Position numbers and translations under genes: made by a program | NCBI GenBank assembly: GCA_028532985.1 | Contig: JANCIK010000008.1 | Span: 2,046,001-2,110,000 of the forward strand | Length of the DNA: 64,000 bases | Direction of reading: 5' to 3' | Source: Stropharia rugosoannulata | Taxonomy: Eukaryota; Basidiomycota; Agaricomycetes; Agaricales; Strophariaceae | The notes under the pieces: model-generated | What the model was told of the DNA's origin: nothing | Database searches by the model: none | What the model saw: the letters and a program-made list of their open reading frames with translations, nothing else | Shown here: piece after piece, positions 23,880 to 34,445 of the stretch | How positions within the stretch are numbered: position 1 is the stretch's first letter | Layout of the letters: every line of letters begins with the position of its first letter

Positions 23880-24359
23880 ATGCTAGGGTAGACGAATCCC
23901 ATAACTTAATATCAAATAACTAATAAGAAAATTGGCAGTAACTGTAACCGCACCTTTTTTCTTCTTTTAACTACGAGTGTCCATAAAATTACATTGCTTC
24001 TAATTACATAAAATTCACAAGGTCTGAGTGTCCTTTTTGTCTCGTGAGGGGAGTGTTTGAACATGTGGCTATGATCATGACGCGACTAACGCGCGCCTAG
24101 CTAGTTGTTTGGCACCAAATAAAGGTCATTCGCATTTACGTTTCATATTTTAGAAAGACCTCCTTTTGAATCCCATTGCTTCACCCCTCAAGCTTCGTCC
24201 GTACGGCGTACACCCTATATTAATACCTCCTTCGTGACAAATAGGAATACCTAGGCTAGTCCGAAGAACTCTCTGCAGACTTCAACTTGTCCTAGGCCTG
24301 TTTGGATCGGTTTAGTCCGCGACATAACCACTTTATCCATACCCTTGCCCCATAAGCCA
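23880..24359. other. Spacer upstream of RAD52
   Basis: AT-rich region after the tRNA and the RAD52 promoter. An open frame extends a few codons upstream of the chosen ATG, but it begins with TTG. Nothing else is recognised. Confidence 0.5.
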
Positions 24360-26403
24360 ATGGCAGGGGTGTTGTCCGGTCAACTCATCGATCAATTTCA
24401 TCCTAATAGTCCCTTTAATTCTTCCATCAGTACGCACGGTCCAATGTCCTTCAATCCTAGTATGCATGGGACGCCATATGCACAGCGATCGTTTTCGTTC
24501 TTTGGCAATGACTCGTATAGCAACGACTCGATATCAGAAGAATCAGCTAGGAAGATTGCTTCCTTACAGGTCAAGCTGAACCAGAAGCTTGGGCCAGAAT
24601 ACATATCACAGAGACCGGGACCAGGGGGTGGCCCGAAGTTGACTTATGTCGAAGGTTGGAAGATCATCAACCTCGCTAACGAGGTTTTTGGTTTCAATGG
24701 GTGGAGCTCCAGCATAGTCAACTTGACAGTCGACTTCGCGGACTTCAATGAAGAATCAAGAAGGTACAACGTGGGCGTTACAGCGATTATAAGGGTGACG
24801 TTGAAGGACGGTGTTTTCCACGAAGACGTTGGGTATGGAATGCTGGAGAATTCAAAGAGCAAGGGGCAAGCTCTTGATAAGGTACGCTATTCTATGAAGT
24901 CTCTTTCGACTCTCACCCCAAATAGTGTAAGAAGGAAGCTGTGACGGACGGTCTGAAGCGAGCATTAAGAAGTTTTGGCAATGTTATGGGCAACTGCCTT
25001 TATGACAAGAGCTACGCGTCAGAAATCGTCAAGGTCAAGTTTCAACCTGTGAGTAGTAGTTGTGGCCTCGCGTGGCTAGCACTCTGACAGTATCCGCAGA
25101 CAAAATTGAACAAAGACGACCTTCATCGACGTCCCGAATTCGAAGAGAGCAAGCCCAACACTTCCATTTCCTCCAACTCGAGTAATAACGCACAACCACT
25201 AGCTGGACCCTCTAAAAACTACACAACCTCTACACCCACCCGAGCAGTGCAATCGAATCAACCCAAGCCACTCACGTCGCTGCCTCCACACATCCGTTCA
25301 GAAGTTCAGGCTCTGGGGTCTGCGCAGAATACGTCACATACGACTAATACCATAAGCAACAGGGGACCTCCGATGCTTGAGAAACCTGCGCCACCTCGGC
25401 AGCCATCCACGGATCCCGTTCAACAGACACGGCCTGCAGCAGACGAGGCTGCTGTAGGACCGAAGAGAGAGATAGAAGAGGAGGACGAATCATTTGGGTT
25501 CGGTTCCGACGACGAGGCATTGATTGCTCTGGCGGATCTCGGCCCCGCAATAGACGTCGACATGGGACGGCCGATTGACCACGACGAAGGACTGCTCCAA
25601 CCGTCAAACGATGATGACAAGAGCACAGCGTTTACAAGTGCGCGCGCAGCCGAAGCGATGCCCCCGCGCTCAAACTCTGCGAGGACGCGCCATGAGCTCA
25701 TCGCGGCTGCTTTGGCTGCAGGAGAGAGTTCTGGTGATGGCGGCGGTGGGGGAGGGGGCGGTACTGTAACTCAGGACATCCAAACAACCAAGTCACGGAC
25801 GAATAGTGTCCCTTCCACGTCGTCTCCACTGGGTATGCGCCCGCCGCCGCCTCCCCAGCCTCGCTCTACGACCAGTTTGGTACAACAAAATCACCAACGG
25901 TATATGAATAATAGATATCATCAACAGGCAAACCAGGATCAGAATCTGAACCCTGCTCAAACAAGTGCAGTAACAGAAAAAGCGGCAAACGGGGACCAGG
26001 GCAACATAATAAAACGCGTAGCGTTGTCGTCAATGGGCGGGTTTAACTTTCCAGCTGGCGTGGTGCGTATACGCTTGGTTCCTTGTTGAGCAATGCGCTG
26101 ACATCTCTAACTGATTCGCAGAATCCTTCATCTGCTAGCGCAAATGGCTCAACATCTACAACCACTGTAGGCGTAAAGCGGCCTGCAGAAGCTATGATGT
26201 ACGAACCTTGCTCTGGATATTTAAAAAAATTATACTAACTTGCGACCAGGACGTCAAATTCTAGCTCTGGTTATCGAAGTGCTCGCCCAGGAATGGGTCT
26301 TCAGCAGGCTCCAAACGCACTGCGGGCTAGTTCAATTGGGCGTAACATCTTGGGTGCACTGGATATAACAGATGGAGGCGACGTCAAGAGGCCGAGGTTT
26401 TGA
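24360..26403 (+). CDS. RAD52: Rad52/Rad22 recombination mediator
   Basis: Anneals single-stranded DNA and loads Rad51 in homologous recombination. Start ATG at 24360 ([13 protein letters not shown]). The conserved annealing domain begins around residue 60 with [20 protein letters not shown] and contains [40 protein letters not shown], and after an intron [20 protein letters not shown] and [21 protein letters not shown] further exon continues [16 protein letters not shown]. The C-terminal half is low complexity, acidic, with a poly-Gly run (near 25740-25760), and ends [13 protein letters not shown] before TGA at 26401-26403. About five exons and roughly 600 residues fit fungal Rad52. STN1 follows in the same direction 570 bp downstream. 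Confidence 0.93.
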
Positions 26404-26970
26404 GCACCTCGTTAACTTGCCATTGCATGCCTCTTGACACCGCACCCATCATCATCAGCCTAACTTGTATCTTCCGTTCATTTCTGCTGTCTTCTTGCTT
26501 CTTATTGCATTTCTCACTCTTGCTCTGCTGTGGATCCCTGCCGGTTTTTATTTCACTCTATTGTAGTATTAGGAGACGTTTGGAGCTATTTGTTGTTGCT
26601 ACTATCCATCACTTGTATACTATTGTTGCATTGCATATTCTAGTACTCACGCCTCGATTTTAACTTGTCTGCACGCAGTATGTAATGTTGATAAATATCC
26701 AATGGCTTTCTTTACATATGTATTTTCTGGACATAAGTAATTTTTACATAGCTGCTGATGATGTCAACCTGCGATGGCCAAGTTGGCGTGACTCAATTTA
26801 TTGTCACAGATGCACGTGTTTGTTATTGTTCGTGAAATACGCATGTTCAACTGCCTCACCTAGTTGACTCACTTTCTTTGAACACCGTTTTGACACCGTT
26901 GATTCTGTTGTTGCGACGTTTCAGGGCGTCGGTTTGAAACTTTTCATTCTAATACCACTGTGTTCATTCA
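26404..26970. other. RAD52-STN1 spacer
   Basis: T-rich sequence containing the RAD52 3' flank and STN1 promoter. No gene is supported. Confidence 0.5.
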
Positions 26971-28981
26971 ATGAGCTTCACTGAAGTCCAAATTCCTGAG
27001 TCTAGCACCGCAACAACTATACATCTCAGTCCTTCCAAACCAAGGCTCAGTGGCTATCAAGTCTCACATCGGACCAACCATACACTGAAGGAACTAACTG
27101 CATGGTGTTACAGAGCAGAGGCTACTGCTCCATGTCTTGTTTGTGATGTACTCAGGATGGACCTACAATCTGACGATAGTGTGTTGTTCTTACACGCTTT
27201 CTACGCTGTTTTTATATCGTGTTTTCAGATTTCGAAGATGTCCATTGGCTGGGAAACGTGCCCTGCCGTAATGTGAAGCTCGTCGGTATGGTTGTAGGTA
27301 TTCAAATCTACGAGACAAGAATATTGTATACGGGTGAGCTCTTCCATGAATGACTCTTCGTATCCACCTCAACCAATTGACAGTTGACGACGGGACTGGT
27401 GTGATTGACTGCGCGCATCGCCAACAAATTCCTCTATCCAGTGCAAGACAAGATAACACCAATACCAAGTACAAAGCCCCCGAAAAATTGCCACCCCCTT
27501 CTCCGCTCGAGCCCGTTGCTGCAGTCGGGCAGTTGATACAAGTAATAGGTTCAGTTTATTCCTTTTATAACTCGATAAACATCAAAGTACAATCCTTAGG
27601 TTGGCACACCTAATATTTCAATATTTTTTGTATGGTGATACTTATTTTTGTAGTTGTTTGTCTATCACCAAACGACGAGCTGCACCATGCGAAAGTTGTG
27701 CGAGATCTGCATAGAAACCTGTACTCTAAGGCAGACCCCTTTGTAATACCTACTTCGAGCGACCAACCTCTTGCCAGTTTACCCGCCAGTGTGTCTACCC
27801 AACCTACCACCGCCCCTCACGTCCCTTCTAGCCCACCTTCTTATACTTCATCAAGCCCAGTTAAAGACACTTTCAGTGTAAGTTATGTATCGATAACTTC
27901 TTAGCCAACGACTAACCTCTGGTAGTCTCCCATAAAACCCATTGCAGAACGTAAGCCAGTAAAATTGCGACATCCTTCACGACTGCACACGCGCGATCTT
28001 ACTGCCAACACATTCCGCATTTATCTGAAACATTACATAGACTGCACGCAAGAACCCCAGCGATATGCTGATAATTCTGATGCAAGTGCATCCTCGGCAG
28101 TGTTGCAGCTACCTGACTCACCGACTAAAAAATCGTACAATGGCGAGACGCCGCGGCCACTAAGACAGCTCAACGAAGATGCAACGCCTCGCTCACGCAT
28201 TCCGCCTCCGATTTTTGAAAGGACCGGAGTCAAGAGCATATGTTTCGACCCCCCTCCTCCCTCATCTCAGGCACCCAAGCCAGCCCGTAAAGGGTTTACT
28301 CTGTCGTACTTGCGTCGTGTTCCAGAATTATCACTGCTTGCTTCTCGCGTGACGGAAGCCGTCGGGCGAAGACACGCCCGCGCCGAGAGGAAAAGATTGC
28401 AAGAAGCTGGGCTCCTTAAGAGGGGCACACCCCTCGCTCCAAGCACAAGCAACGATTCAGGACAACACGGCAAACGGATGAAACGTCTATTCGAGCACGC
28501 GATCATTCAGCTGCTTAACGAGGGCAATATCACGCTGTGGGACGGCCCCATCTACAGATGTCCTGACACCTCTCTCTCGAATCTCAGCCGGCTGTGGAAG
28601 TCCAATACTTCCGTGTCCACCGTCGGCGCTGATAGTACCGTTTTCGGCAGTACATTCAACGCTACACCTTCCTCTTTGGACGATACCGAGGACGAGGACG
28701 CGTTATCCGACCCCGACCCCAGCGAGGAGGCATACATTTCGCTCACCCCAGAGTATTTCTGCGAATACGTCGAGAAGGCGATCAAGGTACTCGTCGAGCA
28801 TTATGAAAGGATTGGGAAGCCGTATGCGGGGGCAACACGTGATGGTATACTCCAGGTGCTTCGCAAGGACGATCGGTGGAGGCGTGTGGGGACGTGGACC
28901 ATTGACGATGCGCTCGATTTTTTAAAGACTGAGGGACGGGTGTGGGATATGGGGAAAGGAAGATGGGATCTCACGGAGTGA
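26971..28981 (+). CDS. STN1: STN1-like subunit of the telomeric CST complex
   Basis: CST caps telomeres and helps fill in the C strand. The ATG at 26971 gives MSFTEVQIPESSTATTIHLS. After an intron (about 27179-27228) the OB fold reads FEDVHWLGNVPCRNVKLVGM and VVGIQIYETRILYT, then VDDGTGVIDCAHRQQ and PVAAVGQLIQVIG. These are the typical strands of the Stn1/RPA2 OB fold. Another exon carries PSNDELHHAKVV-like sequence (LSPNDELHHAKVVRDL). The C-terminal part, RLHTRDLTANTFRIYLKHYI through MKRLFEHAIIQLLNEGNITL and TWTIDDALDFLKTEGRVWDM, looks like the winged-helix Stn1 C-terminus. Stop at 28979-28981. About 500 residues. The call is well supported by the OB fold plus wHTH order. RPA2 would lack this C-terminus. 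Confidence 0.8.
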
Positions 28982-29808
28982 ATGGAAAGGAGTATGGTCT
29001 TCGGTTTCCTTTTCTACGTACTTTTCGACAATTTTCAGGCTTTGGATCATGCCACTTTCAACTATGCGTCCGCTCCTTTTACCTGCACCGTCCCCCTTAC
29101 ACGCTTATACTTCATGTCGTACTTATAGTCCCAATCAGCTATCATTCCTCTTTCTAGTAGACTTACCGCAATGTTCTCATGGATAATCAGTAATCTTCTA
29201 CTGTTGTACTATTGTCTTACCTTCGTCTCTTTGATTCTAATGCGTATCGTGGCAGACCCAAGGAAGCCACTTCATATCGATGCAGTGGCACGGTTAACCG
29301 TGTACTACAGCGTATTTTTTGGTTGGTAGGACGCTTAAGCTTGATATCAATAATGACATGTGAAGATGAAGCTATACAAAAAGTATGTGATTTTATCACA
29401 GCACTTCCATACTTCCGAGCCTTCACACAAAGAAGCAACCAGAGGAAGCAGCCTGATGCTAAAAAAAGTGCAATACAAAGTGGAGACGAAAAATAGGTTG
29501 CATACATAAGTACCATGCAAATAATAAGTAAAGACAAGTAAGTGAGGTACAATAAGCAGTTACAAAGTTTGACCCACAAAGTGAGAAGTAGAGTACATAA
29601 GGACGATCCCGAATAAAAGTAAAGCATCAGGTATACTTAAGTTGGCATATATCATACACCAAATGTCGAATTTGTACTTGAGTACAGTAGAGTTCGCAGC
29701 TAGTCAACATGTAGAGTAGTTTTCCTCTTTGTGAAGCCTCCTGGCTTCTATCCAATGCTTGAATCAACCTTAAAGTTGTTGAGAGTCAAACGATAGGCGG
29801 ATGCTATG
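28982..29808. other. Convergent spacer between STN1 and the EH-domain gene
   Basis: Two genes end towards this AT-rich 830 bp. A 136-codon minus frame (29217-29627) is leucine-rich only because the DNA is A/T-biased, and I do not call it. The two 3'UTRs are expected here. Confidence 0.5.
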
Positions 29809-32501
29809 CTATGGAGGAATAACGAATGAATCATCATATGCTGGCGGTGGGACATTATTATCTTCATGTGTCGCATTCCGTTGCTGGCGCGAATTAGCGT
29901 CGATTTTCAGCAGCCTATTTTCATGCGTCAGTGAGTCAATCTGCTGTTGCATTTCCACCAGCTTCGTGGCGTGTGTCTGCCGCATTTCGGCGACTCCGCG
30001 CTGCCCCTCCTTTATTTGATCCTTGAGCTGCTGATTTTCGCGCAGGAGGTTCTCAGAACCTGCAGCGGGTGAGGACTTCTGCACCGTCATAGCAATCACC
30101 GTCATATCCTGAATCTGCTCCTTCAGCCGCCTGTTCTCGCGCTGGAGGTCGTCCAGCTGCGTCGTCGACCGCCCAGACAGCAGCATCTGCTCCATAGACT
30201 TTTCCATCTCCCGCAGCTTCTTCTTCAGACCGTCGTTCTCCTTTGCTGCATCGCGCAGCAGCACGCGCAGCTCGCGGTTGTTTGTCTGCGACGAGGGCTC
30301 GGACATCGCCTTGCTCATGTCCGCGAGCCGGCCGGTCAGGTCCTGGATTTCGTCTTTCTGTGTGGCCAGCGTAGTGCGGGCGTCTTCTGTTTCTGCCTTT
30401 GCGGCCCCCACGGCGGCGAGCGCCTCCCGCAGTGAAACGCGCAGTTCTTGCTCTTCCCGCTTGAGGACTTCGAGGATACGCTTAGCGCTAGAGGCTTCGG
30501 CCTCCTTCGCCTCTACCTCTGCCGACAGTCGACTGATCTCAGAAACGTACTGTTCCTGTGAGCCAAGGCGGTCATTAGCGGAGAGCACCTCGGACACCGT
30601 GCGTTCCATGTCACGCAACTCCGATTTGAGCGTACGATTTTCCTGCGTCAAGTTTATGTTGGCCTCGCGAATATCACCCTGCTCTGAAATCTGTGCACGC
30701 AAACTCTCAATGACCAGTTTTAATCGTGCTGTTTCCTTCTTGTGGGTTTGTTCCAGCGAATCGAGAGTGGCTTGGTCAATTCTAGGGGGTGACCAGGGAA
30801 CAGGAGGGGGAGGAGTGGGTTCGCGTGACAGAGGATCGGTCTGTCCCTCTATTGAAGGATCCTCGAAAGGAGAAAGAAGAGGTGTTGGGGGAGCAGGCCT
30901 CGTATGGGAATTAAACGAGGACATCGAATGAGAAGATGACAGTGATATAGAAGTGTTTGGTCGGGGGGGTATGAATGAGGAAGGCGATAGAGGTAGAGAA
31001 AGTCCATCGGGATAGCTTGGCAATCTTGGGGTGAATATTGTTGGAGAAGATATTGATATCCTAGATACTGTATGCGCCCTGGAAAGGCGTCCGTTTAGTA
31101 GAGGGTCCTTTTTCGGGGGAGGGGGAGGTTTTGTTGTCTGAATTATAGGCAAAGATGTGGGAGACGAAGGAACGAACTGCGATCTCAATGAAGGCGGTAT
31201 TAATGAGGTCGGAAGGGTGTCTGGTAATGGCTCCCCGGCCAATCTGTGGCGCAAAATATACATAAGTACCACAAATTCATCCTGTGTCAGGCGGTTATCG
31301 CGCTTTACATCAGCCAGCATCCTACGGATAGCTCATGAGTATAAGAATGCAGTAGTTTGGCGGTTTATACGGACCATATACGACCCAGCTCGATTGGAGG
31401 AAGGTTATACCTCATCAGAAACTTTGCAGCGACATCTGTACCAATGTACCCGTTACCATCGATGTCAAGCTGCGCAAACTCCTTGTCTGCCTCGGATTTC
31501 TCATGAGGTAGAATCGCCCACGGTTGCTCATCTACATCATTGACACTTACACCTAGTAAAGGAGTATTGCTTCCTGATGGAGGTGAAGTGACCCGCTGCG
31601 GAGGCTGCGGACTCAATGACGGGGTCGAATGCTGTACAGATGGGTTCGGTGAACCAGTTTCGCTCAATGAAATGTCGGTAAATTTGTCCCTAAGAGCTTT
31701 TGGGACTGTACTCGGAATAGATGGGATAAGACAAGATTGGAACGCGTGGATGAGGTACATGGCGAGCGAGAATTGCGAAAGATCAAATACACCGCGGGCA
31801 TCATTGTCCGCAAGCTTCCTGGAAGATGGCCGGGCAATCATTCAGGTTTGTTGGGAGTGGGGGGACAGGAAAGACATACGCTATTGCGAAAAGCTGGTCA
31901 TAAGATAGAGCGGAAGCAGCCATGAAGGCTGACATAGCTTTGTCGGCTTGAGTACAGTAACTATCAATGCCTGATGAAGAGTAGTAACGGCGATGCACGC
32001 ACCCTCCAGAACGCCTAAGACCGGGCCTGCACGAAGGAATTCCCTTCGAAAGTCACGGAGCGCCTCTGGGGCAATGGGTGGAAACTGTATGTGTTTCTCG
32101 GGTTTGCGCACATCATTGATTCCATCGAGAGTTGGGAGGGGACCAGCTATAAGCACTCCATTCAGTTACGATAGGAGTAACTCGCCATTAACCACAGCGC
32201 TCGTGAAATGGCACTCACTGGTCCCCAGCAAATCTGCTTGAAGTGACTTGCCCGCCTGCGCCCATCCCATTAACCTGATCGCCGCTGCAAGCTCGTTTAT
32301 CGAGAGCTCTCCACTTTGATTCTGGTCAACCAAGTTCCATATATCGCGCAGTTGCTCGAAAGACAGCCCGCTGCGACCGAAGACGTCAATTGCGGCCTGT
32401 GCGTTGAGTACGCCAGTTTCTGCACAGTGTGCCGTCATCAAAATCTTGGTGGCGAGTTCGATTTCGTCCATAGACGGTGGAGGAATGGCTTGGGTATACA
32501 T
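29809..32501 (-). CDS. EH-domain endocytic scaffold, Ede1/Eps15-like
   Basis: Early endocytic adaptor that binds NPF-motif proteins at the plasma membrane. Start ATG at 32501 (MYTQAIPPPSMDEIELATKI). Three EH domains follow. The first has FEQLRDIWNLVDQNQSGELS. The second is split, with FRREFLRAGPVLGVLEG, MSAFMAASALSYDQLF and GVFDLSQFSLAMYLIHAF. The third has FAQLDIDGNGYIGTDVAAKF, LPPIELGRIW and then VKRDNRLTQDEFVVLMYIL. A proline-rich linker follows, then a long coiled coil (for example EANINLTQENRTLKSELRD). The C-terminus is NNVPPPAYDDSFVIPP, which includes a PPAY motif for WW-domain binding. About 830-850 residues over several exons, shorter than yeast Ede1 and without a visible UBA domain. 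Confidence 0.85.
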
Positions 32502-33296
32502 AGCTATAGGCTGGCGCTATAGCCAAGTAGAAGGGAATGGTGTTTGCGATGACAACGTTGAGTCCTATACTATCAAGTCCTAAAATAGACTGAACATGAA
32601 CAGCCTTCCGTTGAGGTGTGATATAAAGGCGGCGCAGCTACACAGCGTCGCTTTGGCGTCGCTTGCAGTTGCAATTTGAACAAGATTTGAAAATGAGAAC
32701 TTGGACAAGGTTTTGGTAGTACCGATATCAGACTGTACAAAGGGGGCTTACCCTACGCCGATATTCAGCGGTCAAAGCAGCGATTTCGTGCTGGCCCGCT
32801 AGTAAGGTTATTTATCAGATCATTCAACACATATGTTTCAAATTCTAATTAGTCGCGTGTACTATTTCATTTTCCCTTCTATTAGTTATAGTGAGAAACT
32901 CGTTTGAGTATACGCTGTGTAGAGCTTAGCAGTTAAGGCAGTTATGTTTAATTAGGGAAAATATGTCTTCGGCAGAAAGAATCAAGGTCGTTTAATGTTC
33001 ATCTAGACTTCGTCAATCGCGGTAAGTTAAATACAAATCTGTAATGTAAATGCTTTATAAACTAGGGAAACAAGATGAGACGCTTGCTATAGAATGATTC
33101 ATTGTGGAATTGGATAAGATTATGAGAAGGAGGGGAAGGGCGGAGTGGAAAAAAACGAAGATACATTAGGGAAGTAATGAGAGGGAAATTCAAGAAGAGG
33201 CGATGCAGTATATATAAAGGTACAGCAGGAGAGGGTTGAGAGAGACAAAAAGTGTTAAAGGATGGGCCTGCATCCGAATATTAGAGTTGTATGGGA
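32502..33296. other. Spacer between the HMG-box gene and the EH-domain gene
   Basis: Contains the EH-domain gene promoter and the HMG-box gene 3' flank. AT-rich with purine-rich tracts near 33120-33240. No gene is seen. Confidence 0.5.
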
Positions 33297-34445
33297 TCAC
33301 TCATCTGAAGAAAAGGTAAGCCATTCATCGAGAGGGTCCTCTTGTCCATCGGAAGAACTGTTGGCATTATTACTGAACGACTCCGGCGTCAGATTTGGGC
33401 TCTCGTAGTCGTACATTAGGTCAGGCCCGAAAGTATTTAACGGGTACGATTTGAGCTGTTCATTGTATATTTCGTCGAGGCTCGCTCCTGGCCTAAGACC
33501 GGTGGGTAGGTCCTCAATGACGGCGAAGGGTGACATCTCTTGTGGTCCATCGAACTGATCGGCGAGGCTAATATCGGCAGGGACGAGCAGCGGGGAAGAC
33601 ATTGGAGACGCGCTCGCAGACTTTCTATGAACTGAAGATGCAGAAGATAACTCAAGGTCGGGGGAGGAAACACCGCCACTCTCCTGGACAGGCGGGGAAG
33701 GGGCTTTCATCTGTTCGAGACGTTGAGCTGCAGCAACGGCTGCAGCGCGCGGCGCTCTGGGAAGATCCTCTACTGGGTATGATGGTGGAGAGGCGGATGA
33801 TCCCATCCAGTCGTCGCTATCATTTTCGTCCTTCTGCTTACGCGACCGGCCTGCGTTGTTCGCCTTCTTTAACTTCGTCTTTCCAGGCTTACTGTCGGAT
33901 GCCGAAGGGGAACGTCGGGGCCCAGGGGAATACTGATAGTCCGGATGAGCCAATTTATGTGCCTTCTGCTCCTGGGTGGCAATCTCCATGAAATGTTGCT
34001 TTTGATCCATGCCCATAGTCCTCCACACTTTCGCAGCTTGCTCACTAAGTTTATTCTGCTGGTTGCTGGAGTCCTTGTGCGCCTTAACATACCATGACCG
34101 GAACACGATGAAGCAATTTCGGGGACGAGCTATATACCCCTCATCACGGCGACGACCGTGACTCTTTTTGGTACTGGAAGCTGTCTGACCGCCGGAAACC
34201 TCTGGGGAAGTCGCGTGCTGCGATGGAAGCCCTGAGGTAGACGATGACGACTTAAACACGATGTCGCGTTCGATCGGCTCAAGCTTTGGAGGGTGTTCGC
34301 ACAGAGTGGCACTGCAACATTTCGCACCTAAGTGATCATTAGAGCCAAGCAGGAGATTAGATTGATCGAACAGCTTACCATCTGACAGTGCGAGCGAGTT
34401 GGAATCAGAGAGGCGATGGAGTTTGATATTTCTGACGGCGGGCAT
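33297..34445 (-). CDS. HMG-box transcription factor
   Basis: Nuclear DNA-binding protein of 365-382 residues. Start ATG at 34443-34445 (MPAVRNIKLHRLSDSNSLAL). A single HMG box (about residues 105-175) contains IARPRNCFIVFRSWYVKAHK, KLSEQAAKVWRTMGMDQKQH and KAHKLAHPDYQYSP. This is the MATA-HMG/SOX-like class, which in basidiomycetes includes mating and development regulators. A basic tail (GKTKLKKANNAGRSRKQKDE) and an acidic, Ser-rich C-terminus (EDPLDEWLTFSSDE) suggest a nuclear signal and an activation region. An in-frame 51-nt segment, 34378-34328 (GTAAGC..TTAG), has perfect intron borders. If spliced, the protein loses 17 residues before the box. It is not linked to homeodomain or pheromone genes, so a mating-type role is unproven. 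Confidence 0.85.
   Translation of the reverse strand: MPAVRNIKLHRLSDSNSLALSDGKLFDQSNLLLGSNDHLGAKCCSATLCEHPPKLEPIERDIVFKSSSSTSGLPSQHATSPEVSGGQTASSTKKSHGRRRDEGYIARPRNCFIVFRSWYVKAHKDSSNQQNKLSEQAAKVWRTMGMDQKQHFMEIATQEQKAHKLAHPDYQYSPGPRRSPSASDSKPGKTKLKKANNAGRSRKQKDENDSDDWMGSSASPPSYPVEDLPRAPRAAAVAAAQRLEQMKAPSPPVQESGGVSSPDLELSSASSVHRKSASASPMSSPLLVPADISLADQFDGPQEMSPFAVIEDLPTGLRPGASLDEIYNEQLKSYPLNTFGPDLMYDYESPNLTPESFSNNANSSSDGQEDPLDEWLTFSSDE

Noticed and set aside
24345..24359. Upstream extension of RAD52
   Set aside because: It opens with TTG; the first ATG in frame is at 24360.
29217..29627. Leucine-rich 136-codon minus-strand frame resembling membrane segments
   Set aside because: It lies in AT-rich convergent 3' sequence; the hydrophobic look is a product of base composition.
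30278..30931. Long Ser/Arg-rich plus-strand open frame
   Set aside because: It lies fully antisense to the coiled-coil exon of the EH-domain gene and mirrors its Glu/Leu codons.
33297..34445. HMG-box gene as a mating-type locus
   Set aside because: No homeodomain, pheromone or receptor gene lies nearby, so only a generic HMG-box factor is supported.
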